A stretch of 64,000 nucleotides of DNA from CALGKJ01 sp049322695 (GTDB lineage Bacteria; Bacillota; Clostridia; Lutisporales; Lutisporaceae). Below, in pieces: positions 1 through 8,470 of this stretch. Position 1 is the first letter of the stretch. Each line of letters starts with the position of its first letter. The position numbers were made by a program, and so were the translations under genes. Below the pieces are notes generated by a model. The model was not told the origin of the DNA, ran no database searches, and saw nothing but the letters and a program-made list of their open reading frames with translations. The stretch covers positions 1-64,000 of the forward strand of contig JBMORW010000037.1 of NCBI GenBank assembly GCA_049322695.1, read 5' to 3'.

Positions 1-115
1 CTCCTTCAGTTCTTCAGACAAACTAAAGGATAACTTAATTTGAGGGGTGTTACAATGGACTTTTTGCATCGCAGACCGTTACACTTTTGGACTGCGTTTT
101 GTTACACTTTTATAT
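1..115. mobile_element. Possible transposon/IS end with iterated terminal repeats
   Basis: Three imperfect copies of a GTTACA-CTTTTgga-type motif start at 49, 78 and 101 in the same orientation, with 23-29 bp spacing. Iterated sites of this kind occur at the ends of transposons whose transposase binds several terminal repeats. The first 33 bases read LLQFFRQTKG then a TAA stop, which could be the last residues of a protein entering from the left. No transposase domain is inside the window, so this is an inference. Bases 116-330 hold nothing else that I can recognise. Confidence 0.35.
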
Positions 116-332
116 TACATTAAACAGCCAGGATGCCATATATCACTGAAAAACACAGTTTTTATCAGGCTTTCTTTATTTCCTGTTTTTTCAGCTTTTA
201 AATCAGTAAATATAAAAAAATGCTACTGAGTATTGTAAAAATACTTTTTTTGTTTTATATTATAGTAGGCTGTCAAATTTTATCGTTTTTTGATATCACT
301 GCCAATATTAATTATTTTTTAATAATTAATAT

Positions 333-361
333 TTGTAATCATTTGTATATGATGGTATAAT
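333..361 (+). promoter_or_regulatory. Sigma-A-type promoter of the HD-GYP gene
   Basis: TTGTAA at 333-338 and a consensus TATAAT at 356-361 are separated by 17 bp. Transcription would start near 368, giving a leader of about 40 nt before the HD-GYP gene. Confidence 0.7.
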
Positions 362-406
362 GTAGTTAACATATCAGTTTATTTTCTTTTTATTGAGAAG
401 GTGTTA

Positions 407-1456
407 ATGATGCTAAGAGTTTTGATAAAACTTTCAGAATGCAAAACAGGAGATATATTGGCTCAGGATGTTTTCAGCAAGAACGGCGCACTTGTTGTGC
501 CTAAAAATACTCCTATAAATGCATATATAGTAAGCAAACTCACGCACCTCGGCCTGGATCAGATACTGATATCACCCGGAAGTAAATCTGCAGAAGAGGC
601 CCACAATAGCTCATATCGGGTATTCCTTGCAGAATACAGAAAAAACCTGTCAGTAATAAAAGACATTATAGGCGCTCTTTCAGTGGGTCACAACCTGGAC
701 GTGCAGAAGACAAGCTCCATTGTAGATTCACTATATAAGGAAACAAAGGAAGTTAGCAATATAATCAAATGTCTTAATGATATAAGAAATTTAAACGAAT
801 ATTTGTACACACACAGTCTCAATGTTGCACTATATTCAATGCTGATAGCAAAGTGGCTGGGTTTGCCGGATAATGAGGTAAAGGACGTTATGAAGGCCGG
901 CCTATTGCACGATATAGGCAAGGTCAAAGTGCCTGCCCATATTATAAACAAAGAGGGTAAACTTACTGAAGAAGAGTTTGAAGAGATCAAAAATCATCCA
1001 ATGAACGGCTATTTGCTTATTAAGGGCAATCCCGGAATAACGGATGATATTTTACAGGGAGTACTATTGCATCATGAAAAATATGATGGCACGGGTTATC
1101 CCTTTAAGGTCAATTACAAGCAGGTTGGTACTTATCCTAAGATAATAGCCATAGCAGATGTTTATGATGCACTTAATTCTGATACAGTATACAGAGAAAG
1201 AATTACACCCTTTGAGGCATTCAAGGTATTGGAAAAGTCAGGTGCAGGGCACTTTGATCTGAGTATGCTCAAAACCTTTGTACAAAACATAGCATACCAC
1301 TATATCGGCTATGAGGTAGTCACCAACACGGGTCAGCGCGGAAAGGTTTTAAATGTTGTACCTCATAAAAGCTTTTCTCCTATCATATGGTCAGACAATA
1401 AAATAGTAGATCTTTCATCAGACAGTGATGTATATACTGTAGACTTAATAAGCTAA
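407..1456 (+). CDS. HD-GYP domain cyclic-di-GMP phosphodiesterase
   Basis: Predicted cytoplasmic phosphodiesterase that degrades c-di-GMP. The C-terminal half is a full HD-GYP domain: YTHSLNV, then LLHDIGK (the metal-binding HD pair), then NHP, LLHHEKYDGTGYP (the GYP motif) and IADVYDAL. The N-terminal 130 residues resemble the domain preceding HD-GYP in many stand-alone clostridial proteins; no receiver, membrane or GAF domain is visible. The frame is open from a GTG at 401, but GAGAAGG at 395-401 is best spaced for the ATG at 407 (or 410). It is a single gene between its own promoter and a hairpin. A PilZ protein at 33.9-34.6 kb is a possible responder to the same messenger. The family is clear; the physiological target is unknown. 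Confidence 0.93.
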   Translation: MMLRVLIKLSECKTGDILAQDVFSKNGALVVPKNTPINAYIVSKLTHLGLDQILISPGSKSAEEAHNSSYRVFLAEYRKNLSVIKDIIGALSVGHNLDVQKTSSIVDSLYKETKEVSNIIKCLNDIRNLNEYLYTHSLNVALYSMLIAKWLGLPDNEVKDVMKAGLLHDIGKVKVPAHIINKEGKLTEEEFEEIKNHPMNGYLLIKGNPGITDDILQGVLLHHEKYDGTGYPFKVNYKQVGTYPKIIAIADVYDALNSDTVYRERITPFEAFKVLEKSGAGHFDLSMLKTFVQNIAYHYIGYEVVTNTGQRGKVLNVVPHKSFSPIIWSDNKIVDLSSDSDVYTVDLIS

Positions 1457-1470
1457 CGTATGAATAAATG

Positions 1471-1500
1471 TAAAATGCCGCTCAATAGAGCAGCATTTTA
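1471..1500. terminator. Hairpin between convergent genes
   Basis: TAAAATGC-c-GCTC, loop AATA, GAGC-a-GCATTTTA: a 13-position stem with one mismatch, between the HD-GYP gene and the convergent flavoprotein gene. The A/T-rich flanks would let it act in both directions. Confidence 0.65.
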
Positions 1501-1504
1501 CTTG

Positions 1505-2290
1505 CTACAGTACATCGTAACCTTTATAAACCTTTCTCATGTAATTTTTCCCAAGCCAGCCCAAAAGCTTTACAATAACCCACTTCCATACATTTACCTG
1601 CGTATTATAATAATAGCTTCCGTCAATCCATCCTCTTTCCTTCCAGAACGGAAAATCTGCAGGCAGGCTTTCTTTGCATACTATTGCATTCACCTTCCAC
1701 ATTTCAAACCACATAAGGTCACCTATTCCGGGAGCCGGCAGTTTTTTCTCCTTTATAGACATATAGAAGCTTTCAATCTCTTTATCTATTTTTTTTTCGA
1801 TTTTTTGCCTGAACTTCGGTGTCAGCGCATCCAGGTGAGGTACTCCCAGCCTTGATACAGCATGAAAACCCCACGCTTTTGCAGCAGCTGCCATAAACTT
1901 CAAGGTAGTTTTGAAGGAGGCTCCGCCTGTTGCAATCACCATCGCTTTTCTTCCAAAGTATCTTGGTCTGTGCCATAGATAAGAGAGATGATCTATAAAG
2001 CTTTTCATTAATGCGGTTACATGCTGAGAATATAGTGGTGAAACCAATATTATGCCGTCTGACTCTTTCATTTTGCTTTCTATTAGATATGTATCATCCT
2101 TTAAAGGACATACGGGGCCTTCTTTATTAATACACAGGTGACATCCTGTGCAGCTTTTAATATCATAATCTCTCAGCATCAATATTTCAAAACAAACATC
2201 CTCATACCTTTTAAGCCTTTTTTCTATCTCCTGTATTAGCTTATAGCTTTCTCCTTTTCTCGGACTACCTACAATCGCTAATATTTTCAT
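1505..2290 (-). CDS. Iron-sulfur flavoprotein / NADPH-dependent FMN reductase family
   Basis: Flavodoxin-fold redox protein. The N-terminus has the FMN phosphate-loop motif AIVGSPRKGES, and the cysteine run CTGCHLCINKEGPVC has the C-x2-C-x2-C-x7-C spacing used for a 4Fe-4S cluster in iron-sulfur flavoproteins of anaerobes. A C-terminal extension of about 90 residues goes beyond the flavodoxin core and is not recognised. The start is placed at 2290 because AGGGGG lies seven bases before it; an upstream in-frame start exists at 2305. It is the last gene of a three-gene TetR-controlled operon. Likely role: electron transfer or reduction of a small electrophile. The substrate is unknown. Confidence 0.85.
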   Translation of the reverse strand: MKILAIVGSPRKGESYKLIQEIEKRLKRYEDVCFEILMLRDYDIKSCTGCHLCINKEGPVCPLKDDTYLIESKMKESDGIILVSPLYSQHVTALMKSFIDHLSYLWHRPRYFGRKAMVIATGGASFKTTLKFMAAAAKAWGFHAVSRLGVPHLDALTPKFRQKIEKKIDKEIESFYMSIKEKKLPAPGIGDLMWFEMWKVNAIVCKESLPADFPFWKERGWIDGSYYYNTQVNVWKWVIVKLLGWLGKNYMRKVYKGYDVL

Positions 2291-2301
2291 TAATATCCCC
2301 C

Positions 2302-2943
2302 TCATTCCTTTGATACTATCGTACTAAAGAATTTAATGTGTCTGCTGAACTCAAGCTGCATCTTTTCAAAATCCAAGCAGGTATTTTTCCTTAGCAGGTA
2401 ATTCTCATAATACTTGAAAATTATAAATGAATAGAACTCATCAGCCAGCATTTCTGCACTAAACCCTTTTATTTTGCCTTGGGCGGCAAGCTTATGAAAC
2501 ACCTTTTCCAATACCCTTCTGGGTTGTTCTATGTATTCCTCAAGGAAAAAGGCTCTTACCTTGTCATTATTCAGCTGTTCTGCCGATATTATCTTAAATA
2601 TCTTATCAATACTCTCTGTGTTCATAAAGCTTATGCTTACCTTCATGGCTGACATCAAAATCTCCTCTAATGACATGTTGCTGATAAGCTGTTCAATATT
2701 CTCGTAAACCGAGCTGCTTTCATAGTTATCCTTACCTATATTGCTGTTATACTGGAGTATAGAATCAAGTATATCCTCCTTGGATTTGAAATGATTATAT
2801 ATTGAACTTCCTTTAATGCCTACTTCCTTGGCGATTTCCCGTATGGATACATTGTTGTAGCCTCTTTCCGAGAACATATTTATTGCAGTCTCCAGTATTT
2901 TTTCTCTTGTTGATTTAGCATCAGAATCCATCAGCTTGTTCAT
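2302..2943 (-). CDS. TetR/AcrR family transcriptional regulator
   Basis: A canonical TetR N-terminal helix-turn-helix is visible: TREKILETAINMFSERGYNNVSIREIAKEVGIKGSSIYNHFKSKEDIL. It is followed by a ligand-binding domain without recognisable family signature. The start is set at 2943 because GAGAGGTG lies just upstream; the open frame extends to 3003 without a ribosome binding site. It lies between a small membrane protein gene (upstream) and a flavoprotein gene, whose start lies 11 bases before the stop codon of this gene. Two identical-sequence palindromes in the operon promoter at 3403-3443 are its probable binding sites, implying autorepression. Confidence 0.93.
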   Translation of the reverse strand: MNKLMDSDAKSTREKILETAINMFSERGYNNVSIREIAKEVGIKGSSIYNHFKSKEDILDSILQYNSNIGKDNYESSSVYENIEQLISNMSLEEILMSAMKVSISFMNTESIDKIFKIISAEQLNNDKVRAFFLEEYIEQPRRVLEKVFHKLAAQGKIKGFSAEMLADEFYSFIIFKYYENYLLRKNTCLDFEKMQLEFSRHIKFFSTIVSKE

Positions 2944-3002
2944 TACTGCACCTCTCATTATCAGTAGGTATTTTATGTTAATATCATCCAATAACAACCT
3001 CA

Positions 3003-3380
3003 TCAGCTAAGCATTTTATAGACCAGGTAACCTCTGGTGATAATCAGCTTTGCCGATATTATAACTGCCAATATTATTATAGCCGTTTTGTAATCAAAAA
3101 GTAACGGCTTTCTTATGCTGAAAAGCATAAACACAAGCAGAATGAATGCAATTATACCTAATGCCATAAGTATCCACATTATAGGTTTTGGCATATTGAA
3201 CATTATATCCCCATCTCGCATTCCTCCAACAGCTGACATTGACAGACCAATAATCCAAAGTATAAAAAATGCCGCCTTGTTGTTTGATATTATGGGAAGT
3301 CTTGAGCCTGAAAGTGACAAATAGAATAGTATAGCTGCTGCAATGGCTATACCATTTGAAATCAGTCCTGCAAATTTCAT
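3003..3380 (-). CDS. Small integral membrane protein, first gene of TetR operon
   Basis: A 125-residue hydrophobic protein with four likely membrane segments (about residues 5-22, 36-52, 66-88 and 95-115). I do not recognise a named family. GAAGGG lies before the ATG. It is the first gene after the operator-promoter at 3403-3450 and is co-directional with the TetR regulator and the iron-sulfur flavoprotein, so it probably belongs to the same detoxification or redox response. Its function cannot be read from the sequence. Confidence 0.75.
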   Translation of the reverse strand: MKFAGLISNGIAIAAAILFYLSLSGSRLPIISNNKAAFFILWIIGLSMSAVGGMRDGDIMFNMPKPIMWILMALGIIAFILLVFMLFSIRKPLLFDYKTAIIILAVIISAKLIITRGYLVYKMLS

Positions 3381-3402
3381 AATAACCCTTCTTTCTTCAT
3401 TA

Positions 3403-3450
3403 AACTAACACTGTTAGTTTAACTATAACTAACAGTGTTAGTTTTGTCAA
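3403..3450 (-). promoter_or_regulatory. TetR operon promoter with two 17-bp palindromic operators
   Basis: On the minus strand, TTGACA (3450-3445) and TATAGT (3427-3422) are spaced 17 bp. Two copies of AACTAACA-N-TGTTAGTT lie at 3403-3419 and 3427-3443, with centres 24 bp apart. One fills the spacer and the other covers the expected transcription start. The centre base differs (C or G) but both half-sites are perfect. Confidence 0.88.
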
Positions 3451-3538
3451 TATGCTTTTTAGTATTTTTTTAGTGCTCTTATCTTAAATCTATGTTATAA
3501 TACGCAGGTATATAATTATAGCAAAGGCAGGTAATACA

Positions 3539-5125
3539 GTGATTACAGTGACTAATGTAAGCTTGCGTTATGGCGGGCGCAAGCTTTTTGATGAAGTGAA
3601 TATTAAGTTTACACCGGGTAATTGTTATGGAGTCATCGGAGCAAACGGTGCCGGGAAAAGTACCTTCTTGAAGATTCTGTCCGGAGAGATAGAACCCAAT
3701 ACAGGTGATGTCAGCATAATGCCAGGTATTCGAGTGTCCGTTTTGAAACAGGATCACTATGCCTACGATGATAAGAATGTCATCGAGGCAGTGGTCATGG
3801 GAAACATGCGCTTATATGAAATAATGAAGGAAAAGGAAGCAATATATTCGAAACCGCAAATGACAGATGAGGATGGAATCAAGGCATCTGAGCTGGAATG
3901 TGAATTCGCTGAATTAAACGGCTGGGAAGCTGAATCAGAGGCATCTGCCTTACTGCAGGGATTAGGCATAGGAACAGAGCTGCACGATAAGCTTATGGCT
4001 GACCTGACAGGCTCTGAAAAGTTCAAGGTGCTGCTGGCACAAGCCTTGTTCGGTAAACCTGAAGTACTGATACTTGATGAGCCCACAAATCATCTTGATA
4101 TAAAGTCCATCAGCTGGTTGGAGGAATTTCTTATAGAGTTCGAGGGTACAGTCATTGTTGTATCCCATGACAGGCATTTTCTTAACAAGGTTTGCACCCA
4201 TATGGCCGATGTTGACTATGGTAAAATCAAACTCTATGTGGGCAATTATGATTTCTGGTATGAATCAAGTCAGCTTGCACTGCAGATTATGAAGGATCAG
4301 AACAGAAAAAAGGAAGAGGTTATAAAACAGCTGCAGGAATTTATTGCCCGCTTTAGTGCCAATGCTTCCAAGTCTCGTCAGGCAACCTCAAGAAAAAAGC
4401 TTCTTGATAAAATTACATTGGATGATATTCAGCCTTCCAACAGAAGATATCCCTTTGTAGGCTTCAAGCCAGAAAGGGAAGTAGGCAATGAAATTCTGAA
4501 GGTTGAAGGAATCACCAAATACATTGACGGTGAAAAGGTGCTTGATAACATATCCTTCATGGTTGGCAAGGGTGATAAAATAGCCTTTGTAGGAGAAAAT
4601 GAAATTTCTTACACTACATTGTTCAAGATACTGATGGGGGAAATGGAGCCTGATGAAGGATCATATAAATGGGGTATAACCATCACAAAGGCTTATTTTC
4701 CAAAGGATAACTCTGAGTTCTTCAATGATGTTGAGCTTAATCTGGTTGATTGGATGAGACAATTTTCCGAGGAAAAATCAGAAAGCTACTTAAGAGGTTT
4801 CCTTGGCAGAATGCTATTCTCAGGTGATGAAGCATTGAAGCAGGCAAAGGTGTTGTCAGGCGGTGAAAGGGTAAGATGCATGCTGTCAAGATTGATGCTG
4901 AGTACTGCAAATTTCCTTATACTTGACCAGCCGACAAATCATCTGGACCTGGAATCCATAACAGCTGTAAACAATGGACTCAGAGATTACAAAAGCAACA
5001 TAATGTTCACTTCACACGACCATCAGCTGATAGAAACCGTAGCAAACAGAATAATTGCCATAACACCGGAAGGCATGTTCGACAGAAGAATGACATATGA
5101 TGAATACCTTGAAATGATAGAATAA
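3539..5125 (+). CDS. ykpA: ABC-F family ATPase, YkpA-like
   Basis: Soluble twin-ATPase protein of the ABC-F class (ribosome-associated family) with no membrane segments. Domain 1 has Walker A GANGAGKST, a weak signature LTGSEKFK and Walker B LILDEPTNHLD. Domain 2 has a degenerate Walker A (GENEISYTT, no lysine), a canonical signature LSGGERVR and LILDQPTNHLD, in which the catalytic glutamate is glutamine. The composite site made of domain-2 Walker motifs and the domain-1 signature therefore looks dead, and the other site intact. The overall sequence resembles Bacillus YkpA, whose second Walker A is, from memory, also degenerate; the E-to-Q change seems additional. The start is GTG after GGCAGG. 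An extended -10 (TGtTATAAT, 3493-3501) lies upstream. Monocistronic, ended by a strong terminator. Confidence 0.93.
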   Translation: MITVTNVSLRYGGRKLFDEVNIKFTPGNCYGVIGANGAGKSTFLKILSGEIEPNTGDVSIMPGIRVSVLKQDHYAYDDKNVIEAVVMGNMRLYEIMKEKEAIYSKPQMTDEDGIKASELECEFAELNGWEAESEASALLQGLGIGTELHDKLMADLTGSEKFKVLLAQALFGKPEVLILDEPTNHLDIKSISWLEEFLIEFEGTVIVVSHDRHFLNKVCTHMADVDYGKIKLYVGNYDFWYESSQLALQIMKDQNRKKEEVIKQLQEFIARFSANASKSRQATSRKKLLDKITLDDIQPSNRRYPFVGFKPEREVGNEILKVEGITKYIDGEKVLDNISFMVGKGDKIAFVGENEISYTTLFKILMGEMEPDEGSYKWGITITKAYFPKDNSEFFNDVELNLVDWMRQFSEEKSESYLRGFLGRMLFSGDEALKQAKVLSGGERVRCMLSRLMLSTANFLILDQPTNHLDLESITAVNNGLRDYKSNIMFTSHDHQLIETVANRIIAITPEGMFDRRMTYDEYLEMIE

Positions 5126-5130
5126 ATAGA

Positions 5131-5164
5131 AATCCGCTAGTTCAATATCACTAGCGGATTTTTT
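5131..5164 (+). terminator. Rho-independent terminator of ykpA
   Basis: AATCCGCTAG and CTAGCGGATT form a perfect 10-bp stem around a 10-nt loop, followed by TTTT. Confidence 0.9.
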
Positions 5165-5167
5165 ACT

Positions 5168-5353
5168 GTGGTCAGTTGTCAATTGACAATTATCAATAAC
5201 CAAATTTCAAGTTGATGATTCTTCGAAGTCTTTCTATCACATATATTGATCATTGGTCATTGATTATAGTCTAAAGAAAAGCACTACCCGTAATCTGTTA
5301 TTGTCAGTCATCAGCTGTTAGTTGTCACTGTTAACTGTTCACTGCAAACTGTA
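5168..5353. repeat. Heptad-repeat intergenic element (copy 1)
   Basis: The right arm at 5297-5353 runs in units of about 7 bp (GTTAGTT GTCACTG TTAACTG TTCACTG CAAACTG). The left arm (5168-5272) carries the opposed form (GTCAGTT GTCAATT, TCATTGG TCATTGA). An AAAGAAAAGCACTAC core sits between them. It lies between ykpA and the convergent helicase gene and has no coding potential. Confidence 0.6.
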
Positions 5354-5356
5354 GTT

Positions 5357-6952
5357 TTACTTCCTTTTCGCATTTGCAGGTTCTATGTTTATTTTCCTGC
5401 CCTTTATCTGATTATTTTTCATGGCTTTGATTACGTCATTTGCATATTCCCTTGGTACTTCTACAAAGGTATATTTATCATATATATCAATGCTGCCTAT
5501 AAGCTTACCTGATATGCCCGTTTCACCTGCTATACTGCCTACTATGTCTCCGGGTCTTACTCTATCCTTTGAGCCTACATTCATAAACAGTCTGATCATA
5601 CCCTGTTCAGCACCTGTATCTATTATATCGTCAGCTATTTCCTCGGCTTTAGCAGCACCTTCTTCTGCTCCAAGCACTGTCTTTAGAAGTGCAGCAGCGA
5701 TATCCAGTGAGGTATACTCCTCGGCCAGCAGCTTTTCAATTATTGCCACATACTTTGCTAAGTGTCCTTCTTCCATTATGTCCTTCAGCCTGTCAAGCAG
5801 TACATTTACTTTTACTTCCTCCACATCACCCAGTGTAGGCACCTTCCCAAGGGTAATCTTTGTTTTTGTATATCTTTGGATATCCCTTAGCTTGAATATT
5901 TCCCTTCCTACAACAAAGGAAAAGGCTTTACCCGATCTGCCTGCTCTGGCAGTTCTGCCTATCCTGTGGACATAGTATTCCTCATCCTGCGGAAGATCAT
6001 AGTTAAATACCACTTCAACATCATCCACGTCTATGCCCCTTGCTGCCACATCGGTAGCAACCAATATTTCAATAGTACCCTTTCTGAACTTATCCATGAC
6101 CTTGTCTCTCTGTGCCTGCCTTAAATCTCCATGCAAAGCCTCTGCAAAATAACCCCTGCCCTGGAGGTCTGCAACCAGTGTATCAACCTTTTTCTTGGTG
6201 TTGCAGAATACCATGGAAAGCTTAGGATCATAAATATCGATTAATCTGCTGAGAATATCCACCTTGGATTTCTCTTTAACCTCAAAGTATATCTGTTCGA
6301 CATTTGGCACTGTCATTTCCTTATGCAGTACCTTTACGTGCTGTGGGTTGTTCTGGTATTTCTTTGTCAGCTCCAGTATAGGCGGTGGCATTGTTGCCGA
6401 GAAGAGCAGCGTCTGTCTTTCTTCAGGAACGGATTTAAGTATAGTCTCGATATCCTCAATGAAGCCCATATCAAGCATTTCATCAGCTTCATCCAATACC
6501 AGCATGCTAATGGCACCAAGCTTTAATGTGTTTCTATTCATATGGTCCATAACACGTCCGGGTGTACCTACGATTATCTGAGGTCTGTTCTTAAGAGCCC
6601 TTATCTGTCTGTCTATAGGCTGTCCTCCGTATATTGGCAGAACATCAATGCCCTTTTTGTATTTTCCCAGTTCTCTCAACTCTTCGGATACCTGAATTGC
6701 CAGCTCTCTTGTGGGACATAATATTATTGCCTGCACTGCTTTACTGCCTACATTTACCTTTTCCAGTAATGGTATACCAAAAGCAGCTGTTTTTCCAGTT
6801 CCTGTCTGAGCTTGCCCTATTACGTCCCTGCCTTCCAAAACATAGGGTATTGCCTCTGACTGAATCGGAGTAGCTTCCTCAAAGCCCATATCTGCAATTG
6901 ACTTTTGGATTTCTGTCGATAAATTTAACTCATTGAATTTTAATACCTTCAT
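5357..6952 (-). CDS. deaD: DEAD-box ATP-dependent RNA helicase, CsdA/DbpA-type
   Basis: ATP-dependent RNA helicase for ribosome assembly or RNA decay. All core motifs are present in order: Q motif (ATPIQ), AQTGTGKT, PTRELAIQ, TPGR, DEAD, SAT, then VATDVAARGID and HRIGRTARAG in the second RecA domain. A linker follows, and then a C-terminal DbpA-type RNA-binding domain (about residues 450-520, from MIRLFMNVGSKD to the GRKINIEPA strand). The total of 531 residues fits the CsdA/DeaD group. The 3' end abuts the heptad-repeat element, so the stop is just inside a gene-repeat boundary. Monocistronic. Whether it acts in cold adaptation or large-subunit assembly cannot be told. Confidence 0.95.
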   Translation of the reverse strand: MKVLKFNELNLSTEIQKSIADMGFEEATPIQSEAIPYVLEGRDVIGQAQTGTGKTAAFGIPLLEKVNVGSKAVQAIILCPTRELAIQVSEELRELGKYKKGIDVLPIYGGQPIDRQIRALKNRPQIIVGTPGRVMDHMNRNTLKLGAISMLVLDEADEMLDMGFIEDIETILKSVPEERQTLLFSATMPPPILELTKKYQNNPQHVKVLHKEMTVPNVEQIYFEVKEKSKVDILSRLIDIYDPKLSMVFCNTKKKVDTLVADLQGRGYFAEALHGDLRQAQRDKVMDKFRKGTIEILVATDVAARGIDVDDVEVVFNYDLPQDEEYYVHRIGRTARAGRSGKAFSFVVGREIFKLRDIQRYTKTKITLGKVPTLGDVEEVKVNVLLDRLKDIMEEGHLAKYVAIIEKLLAEEYTSLDIAAALLKTVLGAEEGAAKAEEIADDIIDTGAEQGMIRLFMNVGSKDRVRPGDIVGSIAGETGISGKLIGSIDIYDKYTFVEVPREYANDVIKAMKNNQIKGRKINIEPANAKRK

Positions 6953-7040
6953 TCTTTACCTCTTTTCTTTTGTATAACTTATTAATTATATATTTATTAT
7001 GTACAAAATTCAACTTTTTTTTCCTATATTGGCATAAATA

Positions 7041-7073
7041 AAGAAAAAAGCTTTCTAAACTAAAGAAAGCTTT
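7041..7073 (-). terminator. Rho-independent terminator of the M15-like peptidase gene
   Basis: On the minus strand, GAAAGCTTT pairs perfectly over 9 bp with its partner across a TAAACTAAA-type loop and is followed by TTTTTTC. Confidence 0.8.
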
Positions 7074-7096
7074 CAATGCTTTGACAGCAAAATTGT

Positions 7097-7777
7097 TCAC
7101 TGCACCACTGTTGGTGTAGGTCCTATGCCCACGACCTGGGAAGTCAGTCTTTGCCAGGTGCTGCAGTCTGTAAATCCTGTTACGGGAAGACCTTGTGCTG
7201 CCTGATAGCTTGCTACCATTCTCTGCGTTCCATAGCCATAATATCCGTCAAGACCTGAGCCAGTAAACCCAAGTGCCGTAAGTGCATCCTGAAGTATAAA
7301 AACATAGACGCCTCTGCTGCCTACACCCAACGCAGGATAGCCTCCTCTTGGACATGCAGGCTCACCAAATCTGTCATCCACATGAACCCACCTTGGAGTA
7401 ATACTTGCAGGCTCCACATAAGACCACACACCTGATTCAACGGCATAATTCCTTAAAGCATCTCTCTCAGTTCCTGACAGGGTGTGTCCCAAATCTAGTG
7501 CTGTACCTGCATAATGCTGCGACTGTGCAGAGTGTCCCCCTTCCCATATTCTCTTAAATGCATAGCCTATGAAAATAGGTCTTCCCCATCCTGTTCGAAA
7601 GGCATTCCAGGAGGCTATAAGCCTTTTGTCAGTCCACAATATATTTGATCTGGAGCTACCGCGGAATTCACCTACAGTCATAGTCCTTCCTATAGAATAA
7701 GGCATTGGCTCAAGAAGACCTCTATAGTAACGTTCATTTATCCTAGTGTCAGGATTGAATACATATACGACAGGCAA
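7097..7777 (-). CDS. M15-type D,D-peptidase with C-terminal peptidoglycan-binding domain
   Basis: Probable cell-wall hydrolase. The N-terminal domain carries SAQSQHYAGTALDLG and WVHVDD, matching the H...D...H zinc-ligand pattern of M15-like D-Ala-D-Ala peptidases. Residues 150-215 form a peptidoglycan-binding type-1 repeat (GVYVFILQDALTALGF, then DGYYGYGTQRMVASYQ). There is no signal peptide, so it is either made in the mother cell during sporulation or released by another route; endolysins share this layout. The start is TTG at 7777, preceded by AGGAGGGG; the longer in-frame start would translate through that site. Monocistronic with its own terminator. Confidence 0.8.
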   Translation of the reverse strand: MPVVYVFNPDTRINERYYRGLLEPMPYSIGRTMTVGEFRGSSRSNILWTDKRLIASWNAFRTGWGRPIFIGYAFKRIWEGGHSAQSQHYAGTALDLGHTLSGTERDALRNYAVESGVWSYVEPASITPRWVHVDDRFGEPACPRGGYPALGVGSRGVYVFILQDALTALGFTGSGLDGYYGYGTQRMVASYQAAQGLPVTGFTDCSTWQRLTSQVVGIGPTPTVVQ

Positions 7778-7929
7778 CTTAACCCCTCCTATCAACCAGT
7801 ATCTTACCTATCATTATATGCAGCATCACTGCACATGTTGAATTTTATATTTGTTGTTTTCAAAGGTTATACTTTATAATATAATTTTATATAATAGAAA
7901 TTTTTTTAGAGTATTAAGGGGGACTTGAA

Positions 7930-8436
7930 TTGTATAAAGAGGTTAAATTCAGTGATTTATCCAAAGAGCTTCTGGAACAGCTGCAAAAAGGTGCATTCCT
8001 TACTGTCAAATCCGCAAGCAAGGTAAATACTATGACCATAGCATGGGGCTCTATAGGCTTTATGTGGAATAAACCCATATTTATGACAATGGTAAGATAC
8101 TCAAGATTTACCTATGAGCTTATAGAAAACTCACAGGATTTCACTATCAGCCTTCCTCTAAAGGGACAGCTAAGAAAAGAGCTTGGGATATGCGGTACCA
8201 AATCAGGACGTGAGCTGGACAAAATCGATTCCTGTAAGCTAAAGTTGAGGGAGGGTGTATCCTCTGCCACTCCTATACTGGACGACTGCGACCTGCATCT
8301 TGAGTGCAGGATTGTGTATAAGCAAGCCATGGATGAGTTGGCTGTTTCACCTGAAATCAGGGAAGCGTGTTATCCAAAAGGTGATTATCACATATTGTAT
8401 TATGGAGAAATAGTAAAAGCATATATAAAATCATGA
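7930..8436 (+). CDS. Flavin reductase-like (FMN-binding split barrel) protein
   Basis: A 168-residue protein of the flavin-reductase-like domain family. It has the NTMTIAWGSIGFMWNKP segment and the TYELIENSQDFTISLP segment typical of the split-barrel FMN site, then GTKSGRELDK. Proteins of this family bind FMN and reduce or transfer flavin; the partner is unknown. The start is TTG, set by AAGGGGG seven bases upstream. TTGTTG (7851) and TATAAT (7875-7880) may form its promoter. It lies just upstream of a decayed iorA fragment. Confidence 0.85.
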   Translation: MYKEVKFSDLSKELLEQLQKGAFLTVKSASKVNTMTIAWGSIGFMWNKPIFMTMVRYSRFTYELIENSQDFTISLPLKGQLRKELGICGTKSGRELDKIDSCKLKLREGVSSATPILDDCDLHLECRIVYKQAMDELAVSPEIREACYPKGDYHILYYGEIVKAYIKS

Positions 8437-8470
8437 ATTTAGGATTGTCTTGGTTATATTAAGACTTTCA

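Noticed and set aside
1460..1855. 131-codon plus-strand ORF inside the flavoprotein gene region
   Set aside because: It overlaps the convergent flavoprotein gene and the hairpin, and its composition is that of an antisense shadow.
5421..5975. 184-codon plus-strand ORF antisense to deaD
   Set aside because: It lies wholly within the helicase gene in a shadow frame, without RBS or recognisable domain.
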